Shown here piece after piece: positions 17,832-26,843 of a DNA stretch of 64,000 nt (positions are counted from its first letter, which is position 1; every line of letters begins with the position of its first letter). A program made the position numbers and the translations under genes. Under the pieces are notes generated by a model, which was not told where the DNA came from, did no database searches, and saw only the letters and a program-made list of their open reading frames with translations. The stretch comes from Bacillota bacterium (lineage in GTDB: Bacteria > Bacillota > Clostridia > Lachnospirales > Lachnospiraceae), in contig JAEXNR010000028.1 in NCBI GenBank assembly GCA_023439505.1, forward strand, positions 1 through 64,000, written 5' to 3'.

Positions 17832-19247
17832 ATGATTTGCCCGAATTGCCAAAGTAATATGTCTGACAAAAGAAAACGGTGTGAACGGTGTGGTACCGAT
17901 TTAACACTATATAAGAAAATATTAAGAGCGTCCAATCAGTATTATAATAGTGGACTGGCAAGAGCAAAGGTAAGAGACCTGTCCGGTTCAATAATTTCTT
18001 TGCGTAACAGTCTTGAATTAAATAAAAAGAATACGAATGCCAGAAATCTTTTAGGTTTGATCTATTATGAAATGGGTGAGACTGTGGCAGCGTTATCCGA
18101 ATGGGTGATCAGTAAGCATTTTCAAGCTGAGGATAATGATGCCGATGAATACATTAACAAGGTTCAATCTAATCCGACGAAACTGGATAGTCAGAATCAG
18201 GCAATTAAAAGATATAATAATGCATTGTCTTTTGCGAAGCAGGGTAATGATGATCTTGCCATAATCCAGTTAAAAAAGGTATTAACCCTGAATGTCCATT
18301 TTATCCGTGCATTTCACCTGCTCTCCTTACTTTATATGAAAGCAGGGGAGAAGGATAAGGCCAGAAAAAGTCTGATGAAGGCAAGCAGAATCGACGTTTC
18401 CAATACAACCACATTACGTTACCTTCAGGAGCTGGAGATACCTGCTGTTATATCTGCGGATAATAATCCGGAAGGAGAACACAATAATACGCCTTCCGCC
18501 ATCATTCCCATTTCTTCCTATAAGGAGGACAAGCCCAATATTATGGCGTTCGTGAATCTGGTAATCGGTGTGGTAATCGGACTGGCTGTATTTGCAATCT
18601 TAATTATGCCATCCATTAAAAAGAATCTGACCGCCAATCAGAATTCGGATTACGTGAGCTACAGTGAGGGATTAGCACAGCAGGAACAAAAGCAGGACAC
18701 CATTAATTCTTTACAAAAGGATAAGGACGAATTAACCCGGAATAATCAGAATCTGCAAAAGCAGATTTCTGAGCTTCAGACGCAAATAGATAATTCAGCT
18801 TCAGAAGCGGCAATCTATAATCCGTTATTTCAGGCAGTGGATCAATTTATTGATGAATTAAATAAAACAAAAGTAAGTGACAGGGATTTTACGAAGATTG
18901 CAGATATTTTGTTAGCAGTGGATGAGAAGAAATTTACCAGTACGGATGCGGTAGCATTGTTAAATCTGATGAAAGAGTCTACCTATCCTATGGTAGCCGA
19001 CGCTCAATATGAACAGGGTTACAGTGATTATTCCAGAGGTAAATATGAGGAAGCACTGGTTGAATTGAAAAAAGTAATGGAATTTGATCCCACGAATGTA
19101 AGTGCCATCTATTTTACTGCTCGGTCATATCATCGGTTAAAAGATTATGATAATGCAAAGATCTATTATAATATTATTGTAACAGACTTTTCAGACTCTA
19201 ACAGAGCCACAGATGCAAAAAGTTTTCTTAATGAATTACAGGAATAA
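17832..19247 (+). CDS. Zinc-ribbon, TPR and coiled-coil membrane protein
   Basis: 471 residues. N-terminal zinc ribbon CPNC (3-6) and CERCG (17-21); tetratricopeptide repeats at about 30-205 (GSIISLRNSLELNKKNTNAR, DLAIIQLKKVLTLNVHFIRA, KARKSLMKASRIDVSNTTT); a membrane helix at about 236-260; a coiled coil at about 285-320 rich in Gln/Lys; and further TPR units near the C-terminus (EEALVELKKVMEFDPTNVSA, DNAKIYYNIIVTDFSDSNRA). The layout puts TPR scaffolds on both sides of the membrane, so a role organising an envelope or division complex is plausible. RBS GGTGGGGATGAT. It lies between the 46-codon gene and spoIIA; no direct sporulation evidence. Confidence 0.75.
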   Translation: MICPNCQSNMSDKRKRCERCGTDLTLYKKILRASNQYYNSGLARAKVRDLSGSIISLRNSLELNKKNTNARNLLGLIYYEMGETVAALSEWVISKHFQAEDNDADEYINKVQSNPTKLDSQNQAIKRYNNALSFAKQGNDDLAIIQLKKVLTLNVHFIRAFHLLSLLYMKAGEKDKARKSLMKASRIDVSNTTTLRYLQELEIPAVISADNNPEGEHNNTPSAIIPISSYKEDKPNIMAFVNLVIGVVIGLAVFAILIMPSIKKNLTANQNSDYVSYSEGLAQQEQKQDTINSLQKDKDELTRNNQNLQKQISELQTQIDNSASEAAIYNPLFQAVDQFIDELNKTKVSDRDFTKIADILLAVDEKKFTSTDAVALLNLMKESTYPMVADAQYEQGYSDYSRGKYEEALVELKKVMEFDPTNVSAIYFTARSYHRLKDYDNAKIYYNIIVTDFSDSNRATDAKSFLNELQE

Positions 19248-19278
19248 GTAAATTTATTCCGGAAGATAAAAAGGTTAA

Positions 19279-19333
19279 TAAAAAGACGTTTGATGTAGGA
19301 AGTATGAAAGCTTTTACATGAATGTCTTTTTTT
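19279..19333 (+). terminator. Imperfect terminator before spoIIA
   Basis: AAAAAGAC and TGTA on the left pair with TACA and GTCTTTTTTT on the right with mismatches between. It separates the TPR gene from spoIIAA. Confidence 0.55.
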
Positions 19334-19439
19334 CATAGATTTTTAAAATAAGGGTAAATATGGAAATGGATAACGGCAATTGATTTCAATTCGAATTTCC
19401 GTTGATATGGCATAACCCGAGGATAAGGAGGGACAGAAA

Positions 19440-19829
19440 ATGCAGGACGTAAGAAATATTGGAAAAGATTCCGGGAAATTTAATGAAGGAGGTGCGATTT
19501 TTGAGATAGACAGGAGATGTCTGATTATTAAATTAAATAAAGAGCTGGATCATCATAATGCTCTATTGATCCGTGAGAGAGCGGATAAGCTGATTGAGAA
19601 AAATCATATTAAGCATATCATATTTGACTTTTCGGGTGCCAGTTTTATGGACAGTGCCGGAATTGGCGTGATTATGGGCCGTTATAAGAAAGTAATATTT
19701 ATTGGGGGAAAGGCAGCCGTTGCTAATGTAAATTCAACAATAGACAGGATATTTCGGTTGTCAGGCTTATATAAAATTATAGAAAAATATGATTCGGTGG
19801 AAGCGGCATTAAATAATATGAATCTATAA
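19440..19829 (+). CDS. spoIIAA: Anti-sigma-F factor antagonist SpoIIAA
   Basis: 129 residues with a STAS fold. FDFSGASFMDSAGIGVIMGRY contains the phosphorylatable Ser72 in D-S-A-G. Unphosphorylated SpoIIAA binds SpoIIAB and frees sigma-F in the forespore; SpoIIAB phosphorylates it back. The protein carries about 18 extra N-terminal residues compared with Bacillus SpoIIAA, but AAGGAGGGACAGAAA directly precedes the ATG, so the extension appears real. First gene of the canonical spoIIAA-spoIIAB-sigF operon. A sigma-H promoter would be expected upstream but I could not place one with proper spacing. Confidence 0.95.
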   Translation: MQDVRNIGKDSGKFNEGGAIFEIDRRCLIIKLNKELDHHNALLIRERADKLIEKNHIKHIIFDFSGASFMDSAGIGVIMGRYKKVIFIGGKAAVANVNSTIDRIFRLSGLYKIIEKYDSVEAALNNMNL

Positions 19830-19885
19830 AAACAGTAACAACCTGCCAAAGTCGCATCAAAAGGAGAAAGGGGATAAGTAACAAT

Positions 19886-20359
19886 ATGAATGATACAAAC
19901 GAAATGGTCTTAGAGTTTGAAAGCAGATCGCAAAATGAGAGCTTTGCCAGAACGGTTGTTGCTGCCTTTGCAGCGCAATTAGATCCCACCATAGAGGAAC
20001 TGGCTGATATAAAAACAGCAGTATCAGAAGCCGTAACGAACTCAATTATACATGGCTATTCTGATTATGTGGGTATAATTCAAATGAGATGCAGAATAAA
20101 AGGCAATGAATTAACCGTTGAAATTAAGGATACAGGAGCAGGAATCACAGACATTGCCAAAGCAATGGAACCCTTATATACGACAAGACCGGAACTGGAA
20201 CGGTCAGGGATGGGATTTTCTTTCATGGAAGCCTTCATGGATGAATTAGAGGTAGTATCGTCTTGTGAATGCGGAACCGTAGTCAGAATGAAAAAAAAGA
20301 TTGGTAAAGTAAATCGCATAAATAATCTTGAGCAGGAAATCAGTCAGAAGGTAGTTTAA
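19886..20359 (+). CDS. spoIIAB: Anti-sigma-F factor / serine kinase SpoIIAB
   Basis: 157 residues with a GHKL ATPase fold: N-box ADIKTAVSEAVTNSIIHGY (about 40-58), G1 box IKDTGAGI (about 75-82), G2 box RSGMGFSFMEAFMD (about 110-123). SpoIIAB holds sigma-F inactive and phosphorylates SpoIIAA. AAAAGGAGAAAGGGG precedes the start. About ten residues longer at the C-terminus than usual, ending EQEISQKVV. Lies 56 bp after spoIIAA, as in other clostridia. Confidence 0.95.
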   Translation: MNDTNEMVLEFESRSQNESFARTVVAAFAAQLDPTIEELADIKTAVSEAVTNSIIHGYSDYVGIIQMRCRIKGNELTVEIKDTGAGITDIAKAMEPLYTTRPELERSGMGFSFMEAFMDELEVVSSCECGTVVRMKKKIGKVNRINNLEQEISQKVV

Positions 20360-20490
20360 ATTGCATGAATTACGAAGTGCATGATACACATACAGTTAAT
20401 GCCTGCTAAATCCTTGACCAAACGAAAAGGGTAAAGGAACTGGCGGGAGGGATATGGCTGTTAGTATGATTCAGGTGAGTATGGAAGGAA

Positions 20491-21219
20491 GTGGGGTTTG
20501 ATGTGGATACACTTGAATTGATAAAACGATCAAGGGAGGGAGACCGGGAGGCTAGAGATCGAGTTGTAACCGAAAATGTGGGCCTTGTATGGAGTATCGT
20601 CAGAAGGTTTGCGAACAGGGGACACGAGATGGAAGATTTATTTCAGATTGGCAGTATTGGTTTAATCAAAGCAATCGATAAATTTGATTCCTCTTATGAT
20701 GTTAGATTCTCTACCTACGCTGTTCCCATGATCACCGGTGAAATTAAGCGTTTTTTGAGAGATGACGGAATGATAAAGGTAAGCAGATCATTAAAAGAAA
20801 CTGCATCCAGAATAAGAATGGTTCGGGAACGGTATGGTAATGAACTTGGAAGAGAACCAACAATTGATGAAATAGAAAAGGAATTGAATATTGCAAAAGA
20901 TGAGATTGTAATGGCACTGGAAACCGGTGCAGAAGTAGAATCATTATATAAAACAATATACCAGGGGGATGGAAGTCCAATTTATTTAATAGATAAGCTG
21001 GCAGAATCAAAAGATGAAAGTGAAGATTTGGTGGACAAGCTTGCAATCAGAGAGATTATTGCTTCTCTGGATGAAAAAGAACAGGAAATTATCAGGCTTA
21101 GATACTTTAAAGATAGAACACAGACGGATATCGCAAAGGAACTGGGCATCTCACAGGTTCAGGTATCCAGACTGGAAAAAAGAATTTTAAGAATTATGAG
21201 AGAGAAACTGGGAGCGTAA
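20491..21219 (+). CDS. sigF: RNA polymerase sigma-F factor
   Basis: 242 residues. Sigma-70 regions 2 (NVGLVWSIVRRF, EDLFQIGSIGLIKAIDKFD, RFSTYAVPMITGEIKRFLRDD), 3 (SRSLKETASRIR) and 4 (EQEIIRLRYFKDRTQTDIAKELGISQVQVSRLEK) are all present. Sigma-F drives the first forespore-specific genes. Start is ambiguous: GTG 20491 gives the longest frame, GTG 20503 (MDTLELIKRSREGD) has better spacing to the purine-rich stretch. Third gene of the spoIIA operon, ended by the terminator at 21278. Confidence 0.95.
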   Translation: MGFDVDTLELIKRSREGDREARDRVVTENVGLVWSIVRRFANRGHEMEDLFQIGSIGLIKAIDKFDSSYDVRFSTYAVPMITGEIKRFLRDDGMIKVSRSLKETASRIRMVRERYGNELGREPTIDEIEKELNIAKDEIVMALETGAEVESLYKTIYQGDGSPIYLIDKLAESKDESEDLVDKLAIREIIASLDEKEQEIIRLRYFKDRTQTDIAKELGISQVQVSRLEKRILRIMREKLGA

Positions 21220-21277
21220 ACCTATATTTTCCAGTATAGTAAAAGGTGTAATTCACATAATATAGTATGAAATTTAC

Positions 21278-21333
21278 AATAAAAGAAGCATTAGTAAACT
21301 GATAAGGATCAGTAAGCTGATGCTTCTTTTATT
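21278..21333 (+). terminator. Strong terminator after sigF
   Basis: AATAAAAGAAGC (21278-21289) pairs with GCTTCTTTTATT (21322-21333); inner bases TTAGTAA and TGAT/ATCA extend the stem. Separates spoIIA from the spoVA group. Confidence 0.85.
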
Positions 21334-21381
21334 GTGTAAGATATAAAGCATAGAAAACTCTTGGTAAGGAAGGTTAAAAAG

Positions 21382-21534
21382 ATGCTGTCGAAGCGAAAAA
21401 TAATAGTTATCACCACCTGTTTAATCATAGCGGCGGTTGCAATCGTTTTATTTGTAAGATTTTTTACGGGAGACAAACCGGATGAATTTGACGGAACATT
21501 GGTATTTGGAAACTTAATGAACTTGTATTTATGA
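21382..21534 (+). CDS. Small 50-residue membrane protein before spoVAC
   Basis: ATG 21382 after AAGGAAGGTTAAAAAG opens 50 codons ending in TGA at 21532. The product begins MLSKRKIIVITTCLIIAAVA, has one membrane helix (about 6-26), then a short tail with an acidic DKPDEFD patch. It stops 16 bp before spoVAC and so is most likely the first gene of that operon. I recognise no family; it takes the place of spoVAA/spoVAB in the longer Bacillus operon but is not similar to them by eye. A topology like small sporulation membrane adaptors is possible. Confidence 0.6.
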   Translation: MLSKRKIIVITTCLIIAAVAIVLFVRFFTGDKPDEFDGTLVFGNLMNLYL

Positions 21535-21550
21535 AAAGGAGTGTTTTGTC

Positions 21551-22054
21551 ATGGACAACAAAAAAGGCTCTGTATCAGGAATTGTCAGGGAGCAGGATAA
21601 GCAAACCAGAAATGAGAAATATAATCAATATGTAAAACAAGTCACCCCAAAGTTTAGTTCATTTAAAAATTGCCTGAAAGCTTATTTGATCGGCGGTATA
21701 ATCTGTGTGATCGGTCAAGGCTTTACCAACTATTATAAGTATCTTGGGGCTGATGTGGAAATGGCAAAGGCTTATAATAATTTAACATTGGTTTTCCTGG
21801 CAATTCTATTGACCGGGCTTGGCTGGTATCAAAAACTTGCCAAGTTCGGAGGTGCCGGCACGTTAGTCCCGATCACAGGATTTGCTAATTCAGTTGTATC
21901 ACCCGTTGTGGAATACAAAAAAGAAGGACAGGTATTTGGTATTGGATGTAAAGTGTTTACAATTGCCGGTCCTGTAATTTTCTATGGCATTTTCGTGTCC
22001 TGGGCATTGGGGTTAATCTATTATGTTCTAAAAGTGCTGGGTGTTTTCCCGTAA
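21551..22054 (+). CDS. spoVAC: Stage V sporulation protein AC
   Basis: 167 residues with about four membrane helices. YNQYVKQVTPKFSSFKNCLKAYLIGG, VIGQGFTNYY, GLGWYQKLAKFGGAGTLVPITGFANSV and SPVVEYKKEGQVFGIG are hallmark SpoVAC sequences. In spores SpoVAC is part of the channel that moves Ca-dipicolinate in during sporulation and out during germination, and it has mechanosensitive properties in Bacillus. AAAGGAGTGTTTTGTC precedes the ATG. Organised with spoVAD and spoVAE, the conserved core of spoVA. Confidence 0.96.
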   Translation: MDNKKGSVSGIVREQDKQTRNEKYNQYVKQVTPKFSSFKNCLKAYLIGGIICVIGQGFTNYYKYLGADVEMAKAYNNLTLVFLAILLTGLGWYQKLAKFGGAGTLVPITGFANSVVSPVVEYKKEGQVFGIGCKVFTIAGPVIFYGIFVSWALGLIYYVLKVLGVFP

Positions 22055-22164
22055 TTTGTCCCCGGTCCTTATCGAGCCCGAATGCCATAAGGAGGTATCA
22101 GGTAGGTTGGGATGAATGAAAAGAATAATAACGATCAGATTGAGCGTAGAAGGAGTTGTAGAAT

Positions 22165-23214
22165 TTGAATAATACGTCGAATAATTCTAAAATGATTGGG
22201 AAGCAAAGTGTTCAGTTTCAAAATCCGCCAACGATAATTGCAGCTTCCTCCGTTGCCGGTAAAAAAGAAGGGGAAGGTCCGCTGGGAAAGTTATTTGATG
22301 TGATTCAGGAGGATCCTCTGCTTGGGAAGGATAACTGGGAGGAAGCGGAAAGCGAATTGATGAAGGAAGCTGCTGATCTGGTTTTGCAAAAGGCGGGATT
22401 GAAAAGCACTGCAATCCGATATCTGGTTGGAGGTGATCTCCTGGGCCAGTTAATTGCCACCTCCTTTGGAATTGCTGAGCTGGAGATACCAATGTTTGGC
22501 ATCTATGGTGCATGTTCTACGATGGGAGAGGCAATGTCTATGGGATCAATCTTAGTTGACGGAGGTTATGCAGATCGGATAATCGCTATCACATCCAGTC
22601 ATTTTGCCGGGTCGGAGAAGCAGTTTCGATTCCCTTTAGATTATGGAAATCAGAGACCGTATTCCGCATCATGGACGGTAACAGGAAGTGGTGCGGTTAT
22701 TATAGCAGACCATAACAGTCCGGTTTTCTATGAAGGAAAAAAAGTTGTGATAAAGGGTATTACAACAGGAAAAATAGTTGATTATGGATTGAAAGATCCC
22801 ATGAATATGGGGGCAGCAATGGCGCCTGCAGCTTATGAAACAATTAAACAGAATTTAGAGGATTTTAATATCAAACCGGATTATTACGATCGAATTATTA
22901 CAGGAGATCTGGGTCTGGTAGGAAAGAATATATTACTTGATCTGCTCAATGAAAGTGGCTATGATATCAGCAGCAATTACATGGATTGTGGAATTGAGAT
23001 ATTTGACAAAGAGGAGCAGGATACCCATGCGGGCGGCAGCGGGTGCGGGTGTTCTGCGATTACATTTGCAGGTTATATTATGAAGAATTTAAGGGAAGGA
23101 ACATGGAAAAGGGTCTTGTTTGTTCCCACAGGTGCGTTGCATTCTCAGGTGAGTTTTAATGAGGGAAATAGTGTACCGGGAATCGCACATGCAGTTATAG
23201 TAGAAGCGGAATAA
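22165..23214 (+). CDS. spoVAD: Stage V sporulation protein AD
   Basis: 349 residues, thiolase-like fold: IGKQSVQFQNPPTIIAASSVAGKKEGEGPLG opening, YGACSTMGEAMSMGSILVDGG around the nucleophile-like cysteine, and HAGGSGCGCSA near the C-terminus. SpoVAD is the soluble SpoVA subunit known to bind dipicolinic acid. TTG start with AAGGAGTTGTAGAAT upstream; no ATG fits the family N-terminus. A 110-bp gap follows spoVAC and holds only an 18-codon frame that I do not call. Confidence 0.95.
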   Translation: MNNTSNNSKMIGKQSVQFQNPPTIIAASSVAGKKEGEGPLGKLFDVIQEDPLLGKDNWEEAESELMKEAADLVLQKAGLKSTAIRYLVGGDLLGQLIATSFGIAELEIPMFGIYGACSTMGEAMSMGSILVDGGYADRIIAITSSHFAGSEKQFRFPLDYGNQRPYSASWTVTGSGAVIIADHNSPVFYEGKKVVIKGITTGKIVDYGLKDPMNMGAAMAPAAYETIKQNLEDFNIKPDYYDRIITGDLGLVGKNILLDLLNESGYDISSNYMDCGIEIFDKEEQDTHAGGSGCGCSAITFAGYIMKNLREGTWKRVLFVPTGALHSQVSFNEGNSVPGIAHAVIVEAE

Positions 23215-23237
23215 ATAAAGATAAGGGAGTGAACGAA

Positions 23238-23594
23238 ATGGATTATCTAATATCATTTCTTGTTGGAGGTGCAATTTGTGCATTGGTACAACTGCTATTA
23301 GACCATACGAAATTATTACCGGGCAGGGTCATGGTTATTTTAGTTTGTCTGGGAGCAATTCTCGGAGCTGTGGGACTCTATGAACCCTTTATGAAATGGG
23401 CCGGTGCAGGAGCAGGAGTACCATTAACGGGATTTGGAAGTGTTTTGTTTAAAGGTGTGAAGGAGGGCGTTGACAAGGAGGGATTTATCGGAATTTTTAA
23501 AGGCGGATTTACATCATCGTCGGTAGGAATATCATCCGCGCTCATTTTCAGCTATATTGCATCCTGGTTTTTTAATGCAAAAATGAAGTCATAG
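23238..23594 (+). CDS. spoVAE: Stage V sporulation protein AE
   Basis: 118 residues, three membrane helices. MDYLISFLVGGAICALVQLL, GLYEPFMKWAGAGAGVPLTGFG and KGVKEGVDKEGFIGIFKGGFTSSSVGIS are typical of SpoVAE (SpoVAEb type). The start is ATG 23238 with AAGGGAG eight bases upstream; an in-frame GTG nine bases earlier overlaps that site. Last gene of the spoVA operon; with SpoVAC it builds the dipicolinate channel in the inner spore membrane. Confidence 0.95.
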   Translation: MDYLISFLVGGAICALVQLLLDHTKLLPGRVMVILVCLGAILGAVGLYEPFMKWAGAGAGVPLTGFGSVLFKGVKEGVDKEGFIGIFKGGFTSSSVGISSALIFSYIASWFFNAKMKS

Positions 23595-23690
23595 ATCAAA
23601 GGATAAGGAATTCAACGATAAGGTATCTAAAGATAAGCAAGTAATCTTAAGATCAGTAATCTCAAAATAAGAAAGATGGTATAGAAAGAA

Positions 23691-23763
23691 GGTATCCGTT
23701 AGCCAGGGATCCTATGTGCCTTTGCTGCTTAGATGACACACAGGACCCTGGGTAACGAATACC
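23691..23763. terminator. Long hairpin between convergent spoVAE and PBP genes
   Basis: GGTATCCGTTAGCCAGGGAT... (from 23691) pairs with ...CCCTGGGTAACGAATACC (to 23763), about 27 bp per arm with few mismatches, then TCTTTTATT. It can work in both directions. Confidence 0.8.
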
Positions 23764-23770
23764 TCTTTTA

Positions 23771-26440
23771 TTAATCGTTAAAATCAAATGGGTTCAACAG
23801 AGAATCATCCAGCAGAGGATCCTCAGTCGTCGCAGGTATTTCCGGTAGTTCTTCATGATAGACAGGTCCTTTGTGGAATGGACAATTTATCTTGGGAAGA
23901 AGATAGGGAGTATCATCCGTTTTACTGGTCTCTGTTTTATTCAGGTAAACCGATTCCTTTACGCTCTTCTTCGGACAATTCACGGTTGCCAAATCTCCTG
24001 ATTTGGTACAAACAGCTGCTTTTACATGGACGTCACATTTTTCGGTCGGTTCCGTACCCTTGGCAAAATACTCAATCTTTGTTGTGTCACCGCCAAGATA
24101 TTTATCGCAAAGTCCATCAACAGCAAGTTTCCCTGATTTGGTACATATTTTAACCGGGACCACCGTATCCGGCATCAGAAAAGATTGGGTCTCCAAATTA
24201 AGTTCTTTATGAACTTCTTCCATGATTTTTCGCCACAAATTTCTCTGATAAGATTTATCTGTCTGACTTCTGTTGTTATCAAAACCGGACCATATGGTAG
24301 CCGTATAATAGGGGGTAAAGCCTGAGAACCATAAGTCGTTGTAATCGGAGGTGGTACCTGTCTTTCCGGCAACAGGCATTTTAATGGAAGTAAATTTGCA
24401 GGTGGTACCGGTACCGATATTAACAACATCCTCCATGGCACTGGTTAAGAGCCATGCAGTGGATTCCTTCATTACCTGTGACCTTTCCGGTTTATTTTCC
24501 AATAACAGTTTACCGCTATGATCCATAATTTTTGAGTAGAAGACAGGCTTTGTATAAACACCGGCGTTGGCAATTGCAGCATAACCGGCAGTTAACTCCA
24601 GATTGCTGACACCATAGGTTAATCCTCCCAATGCCATGGGAAGGTTAATATCTGATACAACACGGCCATCTGCTTCCTTCTTGGAATCTACCAGTGAAGT
24701 GAAACCGAGCTTAAGCAGGTAATCATAGCCAACCTGAGGTGTCAGGGCAGCAAGTGTTTTTACCGTAACAATGTTCATCGAATTGATAATACCATCTCTT
24801 AAGGTGCTAAGCCCTTTATATTCTTTCGTTGAGTTCCAGTTGTTCACCGCTTTGTTCGTACCGGGATAAGTATAGGGAGCATCATCCTGAACACTTGCCA
24901 GAGAAAACTTACCGGTATCTAGTGCAGGCAGGTAGGTGGATAATACCTTAAACGTGGATCCGGGTTGTCTTACTGTATCCGTTGCCCGATTTAGGGTACG
25001 ATTACCTAACTTTTCACCTCTTCCTCCAATAAGTGCTACAACATGACCGTTATGCTGATCCATGACTACAAAAGAAGACTGGGGCTGTATGGTCATTGTG
25101 GTTTTTTCCGCGATCACGGTGGAGCCGTCCTTTGTCATGGCTTCACGGAACTCATCGATCTTTTTCTGCATATCCTCCTTATCGGTAAATAATTCGGAGA
25201 TCTTACTGGAATCCTTATCGACATATAAATTATCAGGGTCATTGAAATCTTTAAAGTAATCCAATAAATCATTGGTATGGAAATGTACCTGGGTCTTATC
25301 TTCATCGTTCTTTTGTATCGATAATGCATAGGTTAATTCCCAGAGAGAGTCACCTGTTTTAGGAAAGTTAGATTCATCAGCATAGGCGTCATCACAAATT
25401 TTTTGTATGGTAGGATCCTGCGTGGTATAGATGGATAACCCGCCGCTGTAAATTAAATTGGAAGCTTGTGTCTGTGTATAACCAAGCTGAATCTGCAGAT
25501 CACTCATTACCTGATCTATTAATTCATCAACAAAGTAACTATAATAGGAAGTAGTGTCCTGCTCCTCGTTTATGGATTGAATACGGGAATAAACATCATC
25601 CGCCATGGCCATATCATATTCTTCCTGAGTACAATAACCCTGTTCCAGCATATCACTGAGAATTTCTGACCGGCGTTTTGCGTTATTTTGAGGATAGGTA
25701 ATAGGATTTCGGTAAACCGGAAGCTGTGCAATTGCAGCAATTACAGCTGACTCAGAAAGAGTGAGCTGGCTGACATCCTTATTAAAATAACGTTTGGAGG
25801 CAGTCTCTACACCATAAGTTCCGGAACCGAGGTTAATGGTATTTAAGTAATATTCTAAGATGGTATCTTTGTCCAGTATGTTCTCTAATTGAATTGCAAG
25901 ATACTGCTCCTGAACTTTTCGTTCCACCTTATTTACGAAGCCTGTTTCCGATCCGCCTTCAAAGACCTGATTCTTTAAAAGCTGCTGTGTGATGGTACTG
26001 GCTCCTTCGTTGAATTTTCTTTTGCCCAGTCCGGCGACAAAAGCACGGAAAATACCTCTGACATCAATGCCGTCGTGCTCATAGAAACGTTCATCTTCTA
26101 TGGCAATAAAAGACCTTTGCAACTGTAGTGGAATCTTATCAATGGTAACATATTGCCGGTTAGAATGAGCACCAATAAGATTTTCAATCACATTCCCGTT
26201 ATTATCGTAAACGGTTGTAGTATATCCTGTGGGTATAACGTCAATTTGCGAGATGTCAGGCGCGCTGTCCACCAGACCCCGGATAAAGCCAAAACCTGCA
26301 AACGAGCCTACGATCATAGCAAATACCATAAAAACAATACACAAACGGTATAACATGATTCTGGTTTTTGATATCAGCCGTCTGGAGGTTGACCTGATAT
26401 AACGCTGTTTATTTTCAATTCCTTTTCTACTATAATCCAT
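23771..26440 (-). CDS. Class A penicillin-binding protein (PBP1a-type)
   Basis: 889 residues from ATG 26440, chosen because GGTAAGGG lies close before it; an in-frame TTG at 26458 is less likely. A cytoplasmic basic segment and one membrane helix (about 28-52) are followed by the GT51 glycosyltransferase domain (EDERFYEHDGID, GASTITQQLLKN, KVQEQYLAIQLE) and the transpeptidase domain with the SxxK serine in PGSTFKVL, SMN and KTGTT. The C-terminal tail is Cys-rich with two CTKSG repeats, which may form disulfides outside the cell, and ends in an acidic LLDDSLLNPFDFND. It polymerises and cross-links peptidoglycan. Confidence 0.93.
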   Translation of the reverse strand: MDYSRKGIENKQRYIRSTSRRLISKTRIMLYRLCIVFMVFAMIVGSFAGFGFIRGLVDSAPDISQIDVIPTGYTTTVYDNNGNVIENLIGAHSNRQYVTIDKIPLQLQRSFIAIEDERFYEHDGIDVRGIFRAFVAGLGKRKFNEGASTITQQLLKNQVFEGGSETGFVNKVERKVQEQYLAIQLENILDKDTILEYYLNTINLGSGTYGVETASKRYFNKDVSQLTLSESAVIAAIAQLPVYRNPITYPQNNAKRRSEILSDMLEQGYCTQEEYDMAMADDVYSRIQSINEEQDTTSYYSYFVDELIDQVMSDLQIQLGYTQTQASNLIYSGGLSIYTTQDPTIQKICDDAYADESNFPKTGDSLWELTYALSIQKNDEDKTQVHFHTNDLLDYFKDFNDPDNLYVDKDSSKISELFTDKEDMQKKIDEFREAMTKDGSTVIAEKTTMTIQPQSSFVVMDQHNGHVVALIGGRGEKLGNRTLNRATDTVRQPGSTFKVLSTYLPALDTGKFSLASVQDDAPYTYPGTNKAVNNWNSTKEYKGLSTLRDGIINSMNIVTVKTLAALTPQVGYDYLLKLGFTSLVDSKKEADGRVVSDINLPMALGGLTYGVSNLELTAGYAAIANAGVYTKPVFYSKIMDHSGKLLLENKPERSQVMKESTAWLLTSAMEDVVNIGTGTTCKFTSIKMPVAGKTGTTSDYNDLWFSGFTPYYTATIWSGFDNNRSQTDKSYQRNLWRKIMEEVHKELNLETQSFLMPDTVVPVKICTKSGKLAVDGLCDKYLGGDTTKIEYFAKGTEPTEKCDVHVKAAVCTKSGDLATVNCPKKSVKESVYLNKTETSKTDDTPYLLPKINCPFHKGPVYHEELPEIPATTEDPLLDDSLLNPFDFND

Positions 26441-26843
26441 AATACCCTTACCTTTCAATGTTCGACTCTATTGGAAAGAAAATAGGTTCGATTTGAATAT
26501 CAATTACCGTATTTTATACAACCTTTATTATAACAAAATCACTTCATGAAATAAAGAAAAACTTTGTGTCCCACATAATCCTATCCATTATATGGATATA
26601 AAATGCACTATAGTTCTAAATTCCTAGTTGAATTGTATAAATAATTAGCAGGAAAATACATGAAATAACATGCAAAATTGCATTACGACAATAACTATTT
26701 TCACGTATCGTGTATTTATGTCGAAATATAACGAAGTGCACAAAATGGTGCGTTACTTTTCTCTTTTAAAAAGATATTTTCAGTGTATAATTGGTTTTGT
26801 CAGTTATTTTATGTTATAAAAATACATTATGGGGGTATTACTT
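26441..26843. other. Divergent intergenic region, PBP / DUF6514-like
   Basis: AT-rich. A minus-strand TATAAT (about 26528-26533) probably serves the PBP gene, but its -35 is weak. A small palindrome ATCCAT-TAT-ATGGAT lies at about 26582-26600. I found no RNA element or coding frame here. Confidence 0.4.

Noticed and set aside
22113..22169. 18-codon frame between spoVAC and spoVAD
   Set aside because: Very short, overlaps the spoVAD start and has no distinctive features.
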